This document shows, piece after piece, positions 40,920 to 49,792 of a DNA stretch of 64,000 bases. The notes beneath the pieces were generated by a model that made no database searches, was not told where the DNA came from, and saw nothing but the letters and a program-made list of their open reading frames with translations. Position numbers and translations under genes: made by a program. The DNA is taken from assembly GCA_016286385.1 (NCBI GenBank), contig JAEESO010000007.1, positions 1 to 64,000 on the forward strand, given 5' to 3'. The stretch comes from Bacteroidales bacterium. GTDB taxonomy: Bacteria > Bacteroidota > Bacteroidia > Bacteroidales > UBA932. Numbering within the stretch: position 1 is the stretch's first letter; each line of letters begins with the position of its first letter.

Positions 40920-41558
40920 TTACCAGATATAATTTACGCCCACAGAGAACAGCCTGGAGGCAAACATATAAACGTCGTTGGCGCTTTTAAAGGCATTCAG
41001 CATGCCGATTTCAGCGGTGCCGTTCCAGTGCCCCTTTCCAACTCTCACGCCAACCAGGTTGAGGTTGAAGGCGGGGGCCGCCTCAAACTGCTTCTGGTTG
41101 TCAAAAGCCATCAGAAGTCCAAACGACAGTCCGGAATAGATATCAACCAACTCTGAGCGGAAGTATGTGAACCTAACGGAAGGGAGGATGCACAGGTTGT
41201 AGTTATTCACCCTGGTGGGATCCCCGATAATCTGACCCGAAGCATCCCTTACGCCTTCTTTCCAGAATATTCCCTCAAAGTCTGTCTGGACTCCGGCGCT
41301 GACAACATCCGTAAAAGAATACATGTAATCTGCAAAGATGTGGCCGGTGTATCCGTGGCCGAATTTGCCTGTAGAGCGGAATCCGGCCGGTAGGGTGGCT
41401 GAATCAAAGGTGCCTGGGGCGCTGGCGTGGAAGACCAGTGTCTCAAAGAGCATATCTCCCCAGCCAACGCGCACCGAATGGCGCGAAGGGGGATTACCTG
41501 CAGCTGCAACTATTTGAAGGCAGGTAATAAGAGAGATTGAAAGCAGTAGTTTTTTCAT
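40920..41558 (-). CDS. Small outer-membrane beta-barrel protein
   Basis: 212 aa from ATG 41558 (MKKLLLSISLI). The longer frame from 41621 lies inside the lolE-like gene and is rejected. Signal peptide about 1-20. Alternating strands with aromatic ends (YTGHIFADYMYSF, VGVRVGKGHWNGTAEIGM) and the terminal FSVGVNYIW fit an eight-stranded OmpA/OmpW-size barrel. Overlaps the upstream permease gene by four bases. Function unknown. Confidence 0.72.
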   Translation of the reverse strand: MKKLLLSISLITCLQIVAAAGNPPSRHSVRVGWGDMLFETLVFHASAPGTFDSATLPAGFRSTGKFGHGYTGHIFADYMYSFTDVVSAGVQTDFEGIFWKEGVRDASGQIIGDPTRVNNYNLCILPSVRFTYFRSELVDIYSGLSFGLLMAFDNQKQFEAAPAFNLNLVGVRVGKGHWNGTAEIGMLNAFKSANDVYMFASRLFSVGVNYIW

Positions 41559-42745
41559 ATCTTTCTTGATGGTAAAAATGCCATTAGATAACCAATCACA
41601 GATACTCCTGCAGCAATCCACAGAAGATCCGTGATCTTAAGTGATACGGGATATGCATCCACAACAAAATTTCCGGGCATTGCAATTATTCCAAAGCGCT
41701 GCTGTGCAAGGACCACACATACTCCGATGATCAGGCCGATAACCATCCCGAGCAGGGACACCATCCAGCCTTCCAGAAGGAAGACCCGGCGTATCATTCC
41801 GTCCGGTGCGCCCATAGCGCGAAGAGTGCCCATATCGGCCTCTTTCTCAATTATGAGCATCCTGAGGGAGCTGTAGATGTTGAACGCGATTATGATAACC
41901 ACAAAGATGAGTATGAGGAAAATAGCAAGCTTTTCATACCTCATCATCTTGTATATGGATTCTTCCTGACGGAAACGGTTGAGGACCTTAAGCTCCGGGC
42001 CGATCATGGACTGGAGCTCCTTTTCAAGGGATTCTCCGTACCCTGGAGCAACCCAAATCTCAAGGGAGGAGACCTCCGTTTCAAGCTCCAGAAGCTCCCT
42101 CATGGCCTCGATAGGGACCAGCATGAGTTTGGAATCAATCTCCGAATTGACGGAAATGACGCCTCCGGTAAGGGCTTTAACCTTCCGGAGCGACGCCTGC
42201 GGATTTGCGAGTGAGATGTTTTCCTTGCGGGATGGATAGTAGATCTCAAAGGGTGTCACAAAACGTGGATTGAGGCCGATGCTATGCGCCAGGGCAGCCC
42301 CTGCAACCGCTGCGGACATTGCACCGCGGTGGAAAATCCAGGCTCCGTCAATGATGCTTTCCTTCAGGGGAGATTCTTCCTGTGCGGCCTCATCAATGCC
42401 TTTCACCCTTGCAAGGCTCTGGCGGCCTTCATAGGAGAGGAACACCTGCTCCTCAAGCACGCTGGAAAGCCTAAGGATGCGGCTGTCCTCAAGGATGGGG
42501 GCAAAGACCGCGCTGTCCGGGACAAAAAATTTCCCGGAGGCGGGCCTTATCACGAAATCAGGGTCTGACGCCTCCAGGGACTGTCCAACAAGGGAATTGA
42601 AGCCGTTGAAAACCGAGAGAATGATTACGAGAGCTGCAGTGCCTATTGCCATACCTGCCACGCCAATGCCGGAGATCATGTTGATCACGTTATGGCTTTT
42701 CCGGGAAAAAAGGTACCGGATGGCAAATATGAGAGGAAGCTTCAC
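41555..42745 (-). CDS. LolC/LolE-type ABC transporter permease (FtsX/MacB family)
   Basis: 396 aa. An N-terminal membrane segment (GIGVAGMAIGTAALVIILSVFNGF), a periplasmic domain of about 200 residues, then three C-terminal membrane segments including MLIIEKEADMGTLRAMGAPDGMIRRVFLLEGWM, the conserved FtsX-family loop. The start FAIRYLFSRKSHNVINMISGIGV is characteristic of LolC/LolE, which release lipoproteins from the inner membrane to LolA. The matching ATPase LolD is not adjacent. Two LolA-like genes are elsewhere in the window. Overlaps rbfA by four bases. Confidence 0.87.
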   Translation of the reverse strand: MKLPLIFAIRYLFSRKSHNVINMISGIGVAGMAIGTAALVIILSVFNGFNSLVGQSLEASDPDFVIRPASGKFFVPDSAVFAPILEDSRILRLSSVLEEQVFLSYEGRQSLARVKGIDEAAQEESPLKESIIDGAWIFHRGAMSAAVAGAALAHSIGLNPRFVTPFEIYYPSRKENISLANPQASLRKVKALTGGVISVNSEIDSKLMLVPIEAMRELLELETEVSSLEIWVAPGYGESLEKELQSMIGPELKVLNRFRQEESIYKMMRYEKLAIFLILIFVVIIIAFNIYSSLRMLIIEKEADMGTLRAMGAPDGMIRRVFLLEGWMVSLLGMVIGLIIGVCVVLAQQRFGIIAMPGNFVVDAYPVSLKITDLLWIAAGVSVIGYLMAFLPSRKI

Positions 42746-43089
42746 TTTTTAAGCAGTTCCTCTATATGCTCTGCGTAGTCCAGGGTGGTGTCCAGGATGA
42801 AGATGAGTTCCGGGACAATCCTGAACTGTTTGGCTACAAGATGCCCCAGTTCTCCACGGAGAGCTTTGTTGCCATCCTGAAGGATCTGCATTACAGGACC
42901 CTGTTTCTCAGAGGGGAATATGCTCACGAAGACCTTGGCCACGGAAAGGTCAGGGCTTACGCGGACTTCGCTTACCGTTACCATGGCGCCGCCGAATGCG
43001 GCCATACCCTTGCTGCGAATAAGCTCGGCAAGGTCCTTCTGCAATTCTCTGGCAACTTTAAGCTGCCTTGTGCTTGCGGGTTTTTCCAT
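42742..43089 (-). CDS. rbfA: Ribosome-binding factor A
   Basis: 115 aa, normal length. STRQLKVARELQKDLAELI, SEVRVSPDLSVAKVFVSIFP and VPELIFILDTTLDYAEHIEELLKK are RbfA landmarks, including the KH-type beta strand region. It binds the 30S subunit and matures 16S rRNA helix 1 and aids cold adaptation. Located two bases after tyrS and overlapping the lolE-like start, a conserved Bacteroidota neighbourhood of rbfA with a Lol permease. Confidence 0.93.
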   Translation of the reverse strand: MEKPASTRQLKVARELQKDLAELIRSKGMAAFGGAMVTVSEVRVSPDLSVAKVFVSIFPSEKQGPVMQILQDGNKALRGELGHLVAKQFRIVPELIFILDTTLDYAEHIEELLKK

Positions 43090-43091
43090 AC

Positions 43092-44378
43092 CTACTTGAT
43101 GTTGATGATGAAGTAGTTCTTCTTTCCCTTCTGGGCAAGGATGTAGTGACCGTTCACAATATCGGCCTCAGTGACCTCTGCGGCGATATCCGTTACTTTG
43201 TCCTTGTTGATTGCGATTCCTCCGCCCTGGATCATCTTGCGGGCCTCTCCCTTGGAGGGAAGGATGGCTGTCTTGACGGCAAGGAGGTCCATGATGTTCA
43301 CGGGGAGATCGGCCTTGGGAAGGTCAAATGAGGGGACATCTCCAAAGACGGAGAGGAAGGTTCTCTCGTCCAGTTTACGGAGGGCCTCGGAGTTGCCGCT
43401 GAAGAGCATACGGGATGCTTCAATTGCGTTATCCAGGGCTTCCTGACCGTGGCACATACGGGTTACTTCCTCTGCAAGGACCTTCTGGAGTTCACGCGCG
43501 CCGGGGTTCTCCCTGTGGCGGGCGATGAGGCTCTCTATGGTCTCACGGTCCAGCATGGTGAAAATCTTGATGTAGCTTTCTGCGTCGTTATCGGCCACAT
43601 TGAGCCAGAACTGGTAGAATTCATACGGGGAGGTACGCTCAGGATCCAGCCAGATGTTGCCCTTCTCCGTTTTTCCGAACTTTGTTCCGTCGGCCTTGCG
43701 GATAAGGGGGCAGGTGAGGGCGAAGGCCTGGCCGCCGTCCATGCGGCGGATGAGTTCCGTACCGGTGGTGATGTTGCCCCATTGGTCACTTCCGCCAAGC
43801 TGGAGGATGCAGCCCTTGTTCTTCCACAGCCAGTAGAAATCGTAGCCCTGCATAAGCTGGTAGGAGAATTCCGTGAAGGACATACCCTCTGAGGAATCAC
43901 GGGACAGGCGCTTTTTGACGCTGTCCTTAGCCATCATATAGTTTACGGTGATGTGCTTTCCTATGTCACGGATGAAATTGATGAAGGTGTAGTCCTTCAT
44001 CCAGTCATAGTTGTTCACAAGTTCCGCCTTGTTGGATGCATCCGAGTCAAAATCCAGGAAACGTGATAGCTGGGCCTTGATGCCTTCTACATTGTGACGG
44101 AGGGTTTCCTCGTCCAGGAGGTTTCTCTCCGCGCTTTTCATGGAGGGGTCACCGATCATACCGGTGGCGCCGCCAACCAGGGCGTAGGGCTTGTGGCCGC
44201 AGTTTTGGAAATGCTTCAGTATCATTACGCTCACAAGGTGGCCGATATGCAGGGAATCGGCCGTGGGGTCAATTCCTACATAAGCCGCCTGGGGGCCTTC
44301 CATAAGTTTCTCTTCCGTTCCGGGCATGATATCCTGGATCATGCCGCGCCATTTGAGCTCCTCTACAAAATTCTTCAT
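43092..44378 (-). CDS. tyrS: Tyrosyl-tRNA synthetase
   Basis: 428 aa. Class I signatures: HIGH-like DSLHIGHLV and KMSKS-like [20 protein letters not shown] binds ATP and tyrosine. The C-terminal S4 domain ([24 protein letters not shown]) binds RNA. It charges tRNA-Tyr. First gene of the six-gene minus operon; its -7 box is part of a bidirectional module shared with the M16 peptidase. No T-box or RNA leader fits in the 21-nt gap. Confidence 0.96.
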   Translation of the reverse strand: MKNFVEELKWRGMIQDIMPGTEEKLMEGPQAAYVGIDPTADSLHIGHLVSVMILKHFQNCGHKPYALVGGATGMIGDPSMKSAERNLLDEETLRHNVEGIKAQLSRFLDFDSDASNKAELVNNYDWMKDYTFINFIRDIGKHITVNYMMAKDSVKKRLSRDSSEGMSFTEFSYQLMQGYDFYWLWKNKGCILQLGGSDQWGNITTGTELIRRMDGGQAFALTCPLIRKADGTKFGKTEKGNIWLDPERTSPYEFYQFWLNVADNDAESYIKIFTMLDRETIESLIARHRENPGARELQKVLAEEVTRMCHGQEALDNAIEASRMLFSGNSEALRKLDERTFLSVFGDVPSFDLPKADLPVNIMDLLAVKTAILPSKGEARKMIQGGGIAINKDKVTDIAAEVTEADIVNGHYILAQKGKKNYFIINIK

Positions 44379-44399
44379 AAGTAAAAATGATATAACCTA

Positions 44400-44427
44400 C
44401 AAAGATACAGATTTTTTTGTACTTTTG
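44400..44427. promoter_or_regulatory. Bidirectional promoter module (tyrS / M16 peptidase)
   Basis: CAAAGATA (minus -7 TATCTTTG) and TACTTTTG (plus) are separated by exactly 12 bp. Gaps to starts are 21 nt on both sides, so the two leaders should be of equal length. Confidence 0.7.
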
Positions 44428-44448
44428 TTTGTTAAACAATGATTCCAA

Positions 44449-47334
44449 ATGAAGAAACTGATTCTACTATCCATTCTGGCAATTTCGGTCATTGCCTGCG
44501 GCCCCCGCTATGAAACCGTGAAAGGAGACCCCCTGGGCGCAAAGATCTGCACCCTTGACAACGGACTGAAGATCTATATGTCCGTGAATAAGGATGAACC
44601 CCGCATTCAGACATACATAGCCGTCCATGCCGGCGGAAAGGACGATCCCGCAGACAACACCGGCCTTGCCCATTACCTTGAGCACATGATGTTCAAGGGC
44701 ACGGAACAGTTCGGTACCCAGGACTACGAGGCGGAAAAACCGCTTCTGGCCCAGATAGATTCGCTCTATGACGTATACCGTACCCTTACGGATCCGGCCG
44801 ATCGGGAAGCCCTGTACCACCAGATAGACTCCGTGAGCCTGGAGGCCTCAAAGATTGCCATTCCCAATGAGTATGACAAGCTGATGTCAATAATAGGCTC
44901 TGAAGGTTCCAATGCATTTACGTCCAACGATGTAACCTGCTACGTTGAGGAGATCCCTTCAAACCAGATAGAGAACTGGGCGCGCATTCAGGCCGATCGC
45001 TTCATGAACTGCGTCTTCCGCGGTTTCCATACGGAACTTGAGGCTGTCTACGAGGAAAAGAACATGGGCCTTACGGATGACGGCGAAAAAGCCATCGACG
45101 CCCTTGACAGTATGCTCTTTGTCCATCATCCATATGGCACCCAGACCGTTATCGGCACGCAGGATCACCTTAAGAATCCTTCCCTGAGAGCCATCCGTCA
45201 TCAGAAAGATACCTATTATGTTCCCAATAACGTTGCCATCTGCCTCTCCGGAGACTTTGACCCGGATCAGATGGTAAAGACCATCAAGAAGTATTTTGGT
45301 CAGTGGAAACCAAATCCCGCACTCCCTGAGCGCAGCATTGCTCCGGAAGATCCCATCATTGAGCCCAAGGTTAAGGACGTGTATGGCTATGACGCAGAGT
45401 TTGTCATGCTTGGCTGGCGCACTCCCGGAGAGTCTTTCCCTGAGAGCGAGATCTCTGAGATTGCAGGAGACATCCTGTACAACGGTAATGCCGGCCTTGT
45501 AGACCGCAACCTCCTTCAGTCCCAGGCCATCCTGGGTGGCGGATTCTTTAATTACAACCGCTCAGACTGGGGACTGCTGCTTGCCGAGGGCATGCCTAAG
45601 GAAGGCCAGAGCCTTCAGAACGTGCTTGATCTCCTCCTTGGGGAGGTAGATAAACTCCGTAGGGGTGAGTTCTCAGAGGAGCTTCTTGAGGCCGTGAAGG
45701 CAAACTATAAATTATCGGCCATGGAGGGCCTTACCTCCAACCGCTACCGCACAACGCTCTTTATGAATTCCTTCATAAACGGAACTTCCTGGAAATGGGA
45801 GGCCGGAAAACTTGACAGGATGAGTAAGGTTTCAAAGGAGGACGTTGTGGCCTGGGCCAATAAATATCTCCCTGAGGACGGCTATGCTGTTGTTTTCAAG
45901 CACCTTGGAGAGGATAAGAGCATAAAGAAGATAGACGCCCCCAAGATTACCCCCATCTACACCAACAGGGACAAGCAGAGCGCCTTCCTCGCAGAGATTG
46001 CAGCCAGTGAGCCCGCTCCCATTGAGCCAGTCTTCGTGGACTATGAGAAGGATATGACCGTGGCCGATTTTGACGGCCTCAGGCTCCTGTACAAGAAAAA
46101 CGAGAGGAATGACATTGCCTCCCTTGCTTTCCGTTACGACCGCGGATCGGACAATGACCCGGTACTATCCATAGCCGCCGATTATTTCTCATATCTTGGC
46201 TCTGACAAATACACCGCAGAGGACTTTGCCATGAAGCTCTACGGCCTTGCCTGTAGCGCTACTCCCCGTGTGGGCGGAAACACCACCGCAATATCCCTTA
46301 CAGGCCTTTCAGAGAATCTGCCCGCCGCCCTTGAAGCGCTGGAGTATCAGCTCCGTAACGTGCAACCTGATGAAGATATCCTCTCTGAGCTCAAGGCCGA
46401 TATCCTCCGCTCCCGCGAAGACTCAAAGAAGAACCAGAGGGCCTGCAGCAGCGCTCTTCAGAATTATCTCACCTACGGTCCAGAGTATATCAAGGCCGGA
46501 ACTCTTACTAACGCGGCTGTATCGGCCCTGGAATCTGAAGACGTCCTTGAATCCCTGGAAGAGCTCCTTGAAAAGCAGCATACCATATTATATTATGGTC
46601 CGGCATCGCTCGATGAGGTGAAGGAGATGCTCTCAAAGTATCATCCCACGGATGAGCTTGAGCCACTGGAGAAGACTCATCCCGCAAAGCGCCTCACGCC
46701 CTCTGCAAAGGTTTATGTGAGCCATTACGATTCCCGCCAGTTCAACTACGTGCAGTACTCGGACCGCGGGGAAGGCTTCTCCCTGGATGAGGCTCCTTAC
46801 ATTGATCTTTTCAACGAGTATTACGGCGGCGGCATGAATGCCATCGTGTTCCAGGAGATGAGAGAGTCCCGCGCTCTGGCTTACGGCGCCGGCGCCTGGC
46901 TCTCAGAGCCCGCCTTCAAGGCCGATACCTACTCCTTCCGCGCCTACATAGCCTCCCAGAACGACAAACTCCGCAAGGCTGTGGAGGGCTTTGAGGAAAT
47001 AATCGAAACCCTGCCGGAAGCCCCCGAGAACCTTGAAATCGCAAAGGCTGCAATACTTGGAAAGCTCCGCACCCAGCGATTGATAGGGGAGCAGGTTCTC
47101 TACAGCTACCTCCAGGCCCAGGAGCTTGGTCTGACTGAGCCCCGTGAGAAGCTTATCTTCGAGAAAGTGGGTGCTCTCACTATGGAAGATCTGAAGGCCA
47201 CCCACGCCAAATGGATTGCCGGCCGCACCTACAACTACGCCATCCTGGGGGATACCAGGGACATGGATATGGCCTACCTGAAGACCCTTGGCCCCGTCCA
47301 GATAGTGCCCTTGACGGAAATCTTTGGCTACTAA
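44449..47334 (+). CDS. M16-family zinc metallopeptidase (pitrilysin/insulinase), lipoprotein
   Basis: 961 aa with lipobox VIACG (Cys17). The inverted zinc motif is HYLEH at 75-79 (His75, Glu78, His79). Two M16 halves follow: an active N-terminal half to about 480 and an inactive C-terminal half (about 520-950) containing YYGGGMNAIVFQEMRESRALAYG, the usual substrate-clamp segment. Single-chain two-half enzymes of this size degrade peptides in a closed chamber. Predicted attached to the membrane and facing the periplasm. Ends 28 bp before a 26-bp palindrome that also follows the alkaline phosphatase gene. Confidence 0.92.
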   Translation: MKKLILLSILAISVIACGPRYETVKGDPLGAKICTLDNGLKIYMSVNKDEPRIQTYIAVHAGGKDDPADNTGLAHYLEHMMFKGTEQFGTQDYEAEKPLLAQIDSLYDVYRTLTDPADREALYHQIDSVSLEASKIAIPNEYDKLMSIIGSEGSNAFTSNDVTCYVEEIPSNQIENWARIQADRFMNCVFRGFHTELEAVYEEKNMGLTDDGEKAIDALDSMLFVHHPYGTQTVIGTQDHLKNPSLRAIRHQKDTYYVPNNVAICLSGDFDPDQMVKTIKKYFGQWKPNPALPERSIAPEDPIIEPKVKDVYGYDAEFVMLGWRTPGESFPESEISEIAGDILYNGNAGLVDRNLLQSQAILGGGFFNYNRSDWGLLLAEGMPKEGQSLQNVLDLLLGEVDKLRRGEFSEELLEAVKANYKLSAMEGLTSNRYRTTLFMNSFINGTSWKWEAGKLDRMSKVSKEDVVAWANKYLPEDGYAVVFKHLGEDKSIKKIDAPKITPIYTNRDKQSAFLAEIAASEPAPIEPVFVDYEKDMTVADFDGLRLLYKKNERNDIASLAFRYDRGSDNDPVLSIAADYFSYLGSDKYTAEDFAMKLYGLACSATPRVGGNTTAISLTGLSENLPAALEALEYQLRNVQPDEDILSELKADILRSREDSKKNQRACSSALQNYLTYGPEYIKAGTLTNAAVSALESEDVLESLEELLEKQHTILYYGPASLDEVKEMLSKYHPTDELEPLEKTHPAKRLTPSAKVYVSHYDSRQFNYVQYSDRGEGFSLDEAPYIDLFNEYYGGGMNAIVFQEMRESRALAYGAGAWLSEPAFKADTYSFRAYIASQNDKLRKAVEGFEEIIETLPEAPENLEIAKAAILGKLRTQRLIGEQVLYSYLQAQELGLTEPREKLIFEKVGALTMEDLKATHAKWIAGRTYNYAILGDTRDMDMAYLKTLGPVQIVPLTEIFGY

Positions 47335-47362
47335 CCTTCTGATAATCAGCCTATTGTCCAAA

Positions 47363-47390
47363 GTCGGGTGCACCTGCAGGTGCACCCGAT
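47363..47390. repeat. 28-bp palindromic repeat, copy 2
   Basis: Same sequence as 8215-8242 except the last base, leaving a 26-bp perfect palindrome (47364-47389). The following TATTTATAA and a looser TGAG-rich stretch are conserved too. It lies behind the M16 peptidase stop and before the NfeD operon promoter, where it can act as a terminator. Confidence 0.75.
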
Positions 47391-47452
47391 TATTTATAAG
47401 TGATTGAGTATCAGTGAGATGCGCGTCAATTATTAATTTTTTACAATTTTTT

Positions 47453-47483
47453 ATTGCAATTCAATAATTAATTATTATCTTTG
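47453..47483 (+). promoter_or_regulatory. Promoter of the nfeD-flotillin operon
   Basis: -33 ATTG (47453-47456), 19-bp spacer, -7 TATCTTTG (47476-47483), 26 nt before ATG 47510. The upstream DNA 47430-47475 is very AT-rich, UP-element-like. Confidence 0.65.
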
Positions 47484-47509
47484 CAAAAGAAACCAAAATC
47501 TTTTGCACA

Positions 47510-48103
47510 ATGATCACATTATGGTGGGCCGGTCTTACCCCGGTTATGAAGATCCTCTGGGTGGCAACACTTGCCGCTACCCTGATTTTCATCATTCAAA
47601 GTATCCTCACTTTTGTGGGCGCAGACGCAGACGCCAGCGCAGACTTTGACATTGACGGTGATGCCGATATGTCAATGGACGGCGCCAGCCTGTACAGCTT
47701 CCGCAACTTCGTGAACTTTATCCTGGGCTTTGGCTGGAGTGCAATCCTCCTGCAGCCCTCCATCTCCTCCTGGCCGGTGCTCATCCTGGTGTCGGTGATT
47801 ATCGGCGTAGCCCTTGTTGCCGGCGTGATGTACCTTTTCAAATGGCTTGCAAGCATGCAGCAAAGCGGCAACATCAACCTTGAAAAATCTGCCGCAGGAG
47901 CGGAAGGCACTGTTTACCTTACTATTCCTGGCGCACGCGCAGGAAAGGGAAAGGTCCAGATTACCATCTCCGGAGCAGTCCGTGAGTATGACGCCGTTTA
48001 TGAGGGAGAATCGGCCCTCAAGACAGGAACTCCCATCCGCGTTGTGGATGTAATTGATTCCAACACCCTCCTTGTAGAAGACATTAACACTTATACCGTA
48101 TAA
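47510..48103 (+). CDS. NfeD-like membrane protein (YqiJ/OB-fold type)
   Basis: 197 aa. Several membrane segments in the first 130 residues (VATLAATLIFIIQSILTFVG, NFILGFGWSAILLQPSISSWPVLILVSVIIGVALVAGVMYLF), an acidic loop ADADASADFDIDGDAD, and a C-terminal OB-fold (GAEGTVYLTIPGARAGKGKVQITISG). NfeD proteins are partners of SPFH/flotillin scaffolds. The next gene 3 bp on is a flotillin, which supports the call. Role: organising membrane microdomains. Confidence 0.85.
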   Translation: MITLWWAGLTPVMKILWVATLAATLIFIIQSILTFVGADADASADFDIDGDADMSMDGASLYSFRNFVNFILGFGWSAILLQPSISSWPVLILVSVIIGVALVAGVMYLFKWLASMQQSGNINLEKSAAGAEGTVYLTIPGARAGKGKVQITISGAVREYDAVYEGESALKTGTPIRVVDVIDSNTLLVEDINTYTV

Positions 48104-48106
48104 ATT

Positions 48107-49474
48107 ATGCCTACACTTACCCTTATCCTCATCCTTGTGGCCGTGCTCTTCGTGACGCTGGCCGCTATCCTCAGGCGCTACAGGCGCTGCCCCTCAGACA
48201 AGATTCTGGTAATTTACGGTAAAACCGGCCGCTCTTCATCGGCCCGTTGCGTACACGGTGGCGCAGCATTCATCTGGCCCGTGTTCCAGGATTATGCATA
48301 TCTGGACCTCAAGCCTATCTCCATCGAGTGCAACCTCACCAACGCCCTTTCCAAGCAGAATATCCGCGTAGACGTTCCCTGCCGCTTCACCGTTGGTATC
48401 TCCACGGAGCAGGAGGTCATGACAAACGCCGCAGAGCGTCTCCTTGGCCTCTCCACAGACAGCATCCAGAGCATCGCTACGGATATCCTCTTCGGTCAGC
48501 TCCGTCTTGTTATTGCAACCATGGACATCGAGGAAATCAACGCCGATAGGGACAAATTCCTTGCAAGCGTCTCCGCAAACGTGGAGGCAGAGCTCCGTAA
48601 GATCGGCCTTAAACTCATCAACGTGAACGTCACCGATATCCGTGACGAATCCGGCTACATCGAGGCCCTCGGTAAGGAAGCCGCCGCAAAGGCCATCAAC
48701 GACGCAAAGAAGAGCGTCGCAGAGCAGAACCGTTACGGTGAAACCGGTAAGGCAAATGCCGATAAAGACACCCGTGTGAACGTTGCCGCCGCAGACGCAG
48801 ATGCCGTGAAGGGTGAGAACAACGCCCGTATAGAGATCGCAAATTCCGACGCCCTCCGCCGTCAGAAGACCGCTGAGGCAGACCGCCTTGCAGTGGCCGC
48901 AGAAAAGGTTCAGGCCGCAAAGGCCCTGGAGGAAGCCTATCAGAGTGAGCGTGACGCTGAACTTGCACGTGCAGAACGTGAAGAGGCTACCCAGAAGGCA
49001 AACATCGTGGTTGCCGCAGAGATTGACAAGCAGAAGAAGATCATCGAGGCCGAGGCCGAAGCAGAGCAGATCCGCCGCAAGGCAAAGGGTGAAGCAGACG
49101 CTATCTTCGCAAGGATGGACGCGCAGGCACGCGGTATCCAGGAAGTCCTCAATAAGCAGGCCGAAGGTTTCCGCAACCTGGTTGGAGCCGCTGAAGGTGA
49201 CGCCCAGAAGGCTGTCCTCATGATGATTGCCGATAAACTCCCTGAACTTGTCAAGACCCAGGTAGAGGCCGTCAAGGGCATCAACATTGACAAGGTAACC
49301 GTATGGGATACCGGCTCAAATGCCAACGGAAAAACCGCCACTTCCAACTTCATCTCCGGTATGATGCAGTCCGTACCTCCGCTCCAGGACCTCTTCAAGA
49401 TGGCCGGTATGGAACTTCCCTCATACCTGAAGGGTAAGCCGGAAGAGCAGGCTCAGCCAGAGAAGGAGGAGTAA
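48107..49474 (+). CDS. Flotillin-like SPFH/band-7 protein
   Basis: 455 aa. N-terminal membrane helix (about 1-22), SPFH domain (about 30-220, with CPSDKILVIYGKTG and VPCRFTVGISTEQEV), then a long Ala/Glu-rich coiled coil (about 220-360, for example AEADRLAVAAEKVQAAKALEEAYQSERDAELARAEREEA) and a C-terminal region that oligomerises. Flotillins form large rings scaffolding membrane domains together with NfeD proteins. Cotranscribed with the NfeD-like gene and a small XRE regulator that starts within its stop codon. Confidence 0.9.
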   Translation: MPTLTLILILVAVLFVTLAAILRRYRRCPSDKILVIYGKTGRSSSARCVHGGAAFIWPVFQDYAYLDLKPISIECNLTNALSKQNIRVDVPCRFTVGISTEQEVMTNAAERLLGLSTDSIQSIATDILFGQLRLVIATMDIEEINADRDKFLASVSANVEAELRKIGLKLINVNVTDIRDESGYIEALGKEAAAKAINDAKKSVAEQNRYGETGKANADKDTRVNVAAADADAVKGENNARIEIANSDALRRQKTAEADRLAVAAEKVQAAKALEEAYQSERDAELARAEREEATQKANIVVAAEIDKQKKIIEAEAEAEQIRRKAKGEADAIFARMDAQARGIQEVLNKQAEGFRNLVGAAEGDAQKAVLMMIADKLPELVKTQVEAVKGINIDKVTVWDTGSNANGKTATSNFISGMMQSVPPLQDLFKMAGMELPSYLKGKPEEQAQPEKEE

Positions 49475-49680
49475 TGCCCATCATCACTAATATAGATGTC
49501 ATGCTGGCCCGCCGGAAGATGTCTTCCGGTGAGCTGGCAGAGAAGATTGGCATTACCCCCGCCAACCTCTCCATCCTCAAGACCGGCAAGGCCAAGGCCG
49601 TGAGGCTGTCCACCATGGATGCCCTCTGCAAGGCCCTGGACTGCCAGCCAGGGGATCTGCTGGAATATAAACCGGATTAG
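49474..49680 (+). CDS. Small XRE/Cro-type HTH protein
   Basis: 68 aa, essentially a single HTH domain: VMLARRKMSSGELAEKIGITPANLSILKTGKAKAVRLSTMDALCKALDCQPGDLLEY, the HTH_26/YozG-like family. The ATG shares one base with the flotillin stop (TAATG), so it is coupled to the NfeD-flotillin operon, where it may be an autoregulator. Such small XRE proteins are also found beside DUF2975 membrane proteins in other genomes. Confidence 0.85.
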   Translation: MPIITNIDVMLARRKMSSGELAEKIGITPANLSILKTGKAKAVRLSTMDALCKALDCQPGDLLEYKPD

Positions 49681-49717
49681 CCCGTGGCGTTAAACGGCTA
49701 ACATTCAATAAGTTATG

Positions 49718-49753
49718 CAAATTAGGGTGCGCGTTTTTGCGCACCCTAATTTG
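49718..49753. terminator. Bidirectional terminator between the XRE gene and umuC
   Basis: A 15-bp perfect stem, CAAATTAGGGTGCGC (49718-49732) and its complement 49739-49753, with loop GTTTTT. Flanked by the two convergent stops, 38 and 40 bp away. Confidence 0.7.
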
Positions 49754-49792
49754 TGTAATACACTTATCTTCAATCATTTAGCTCCACGGCTT

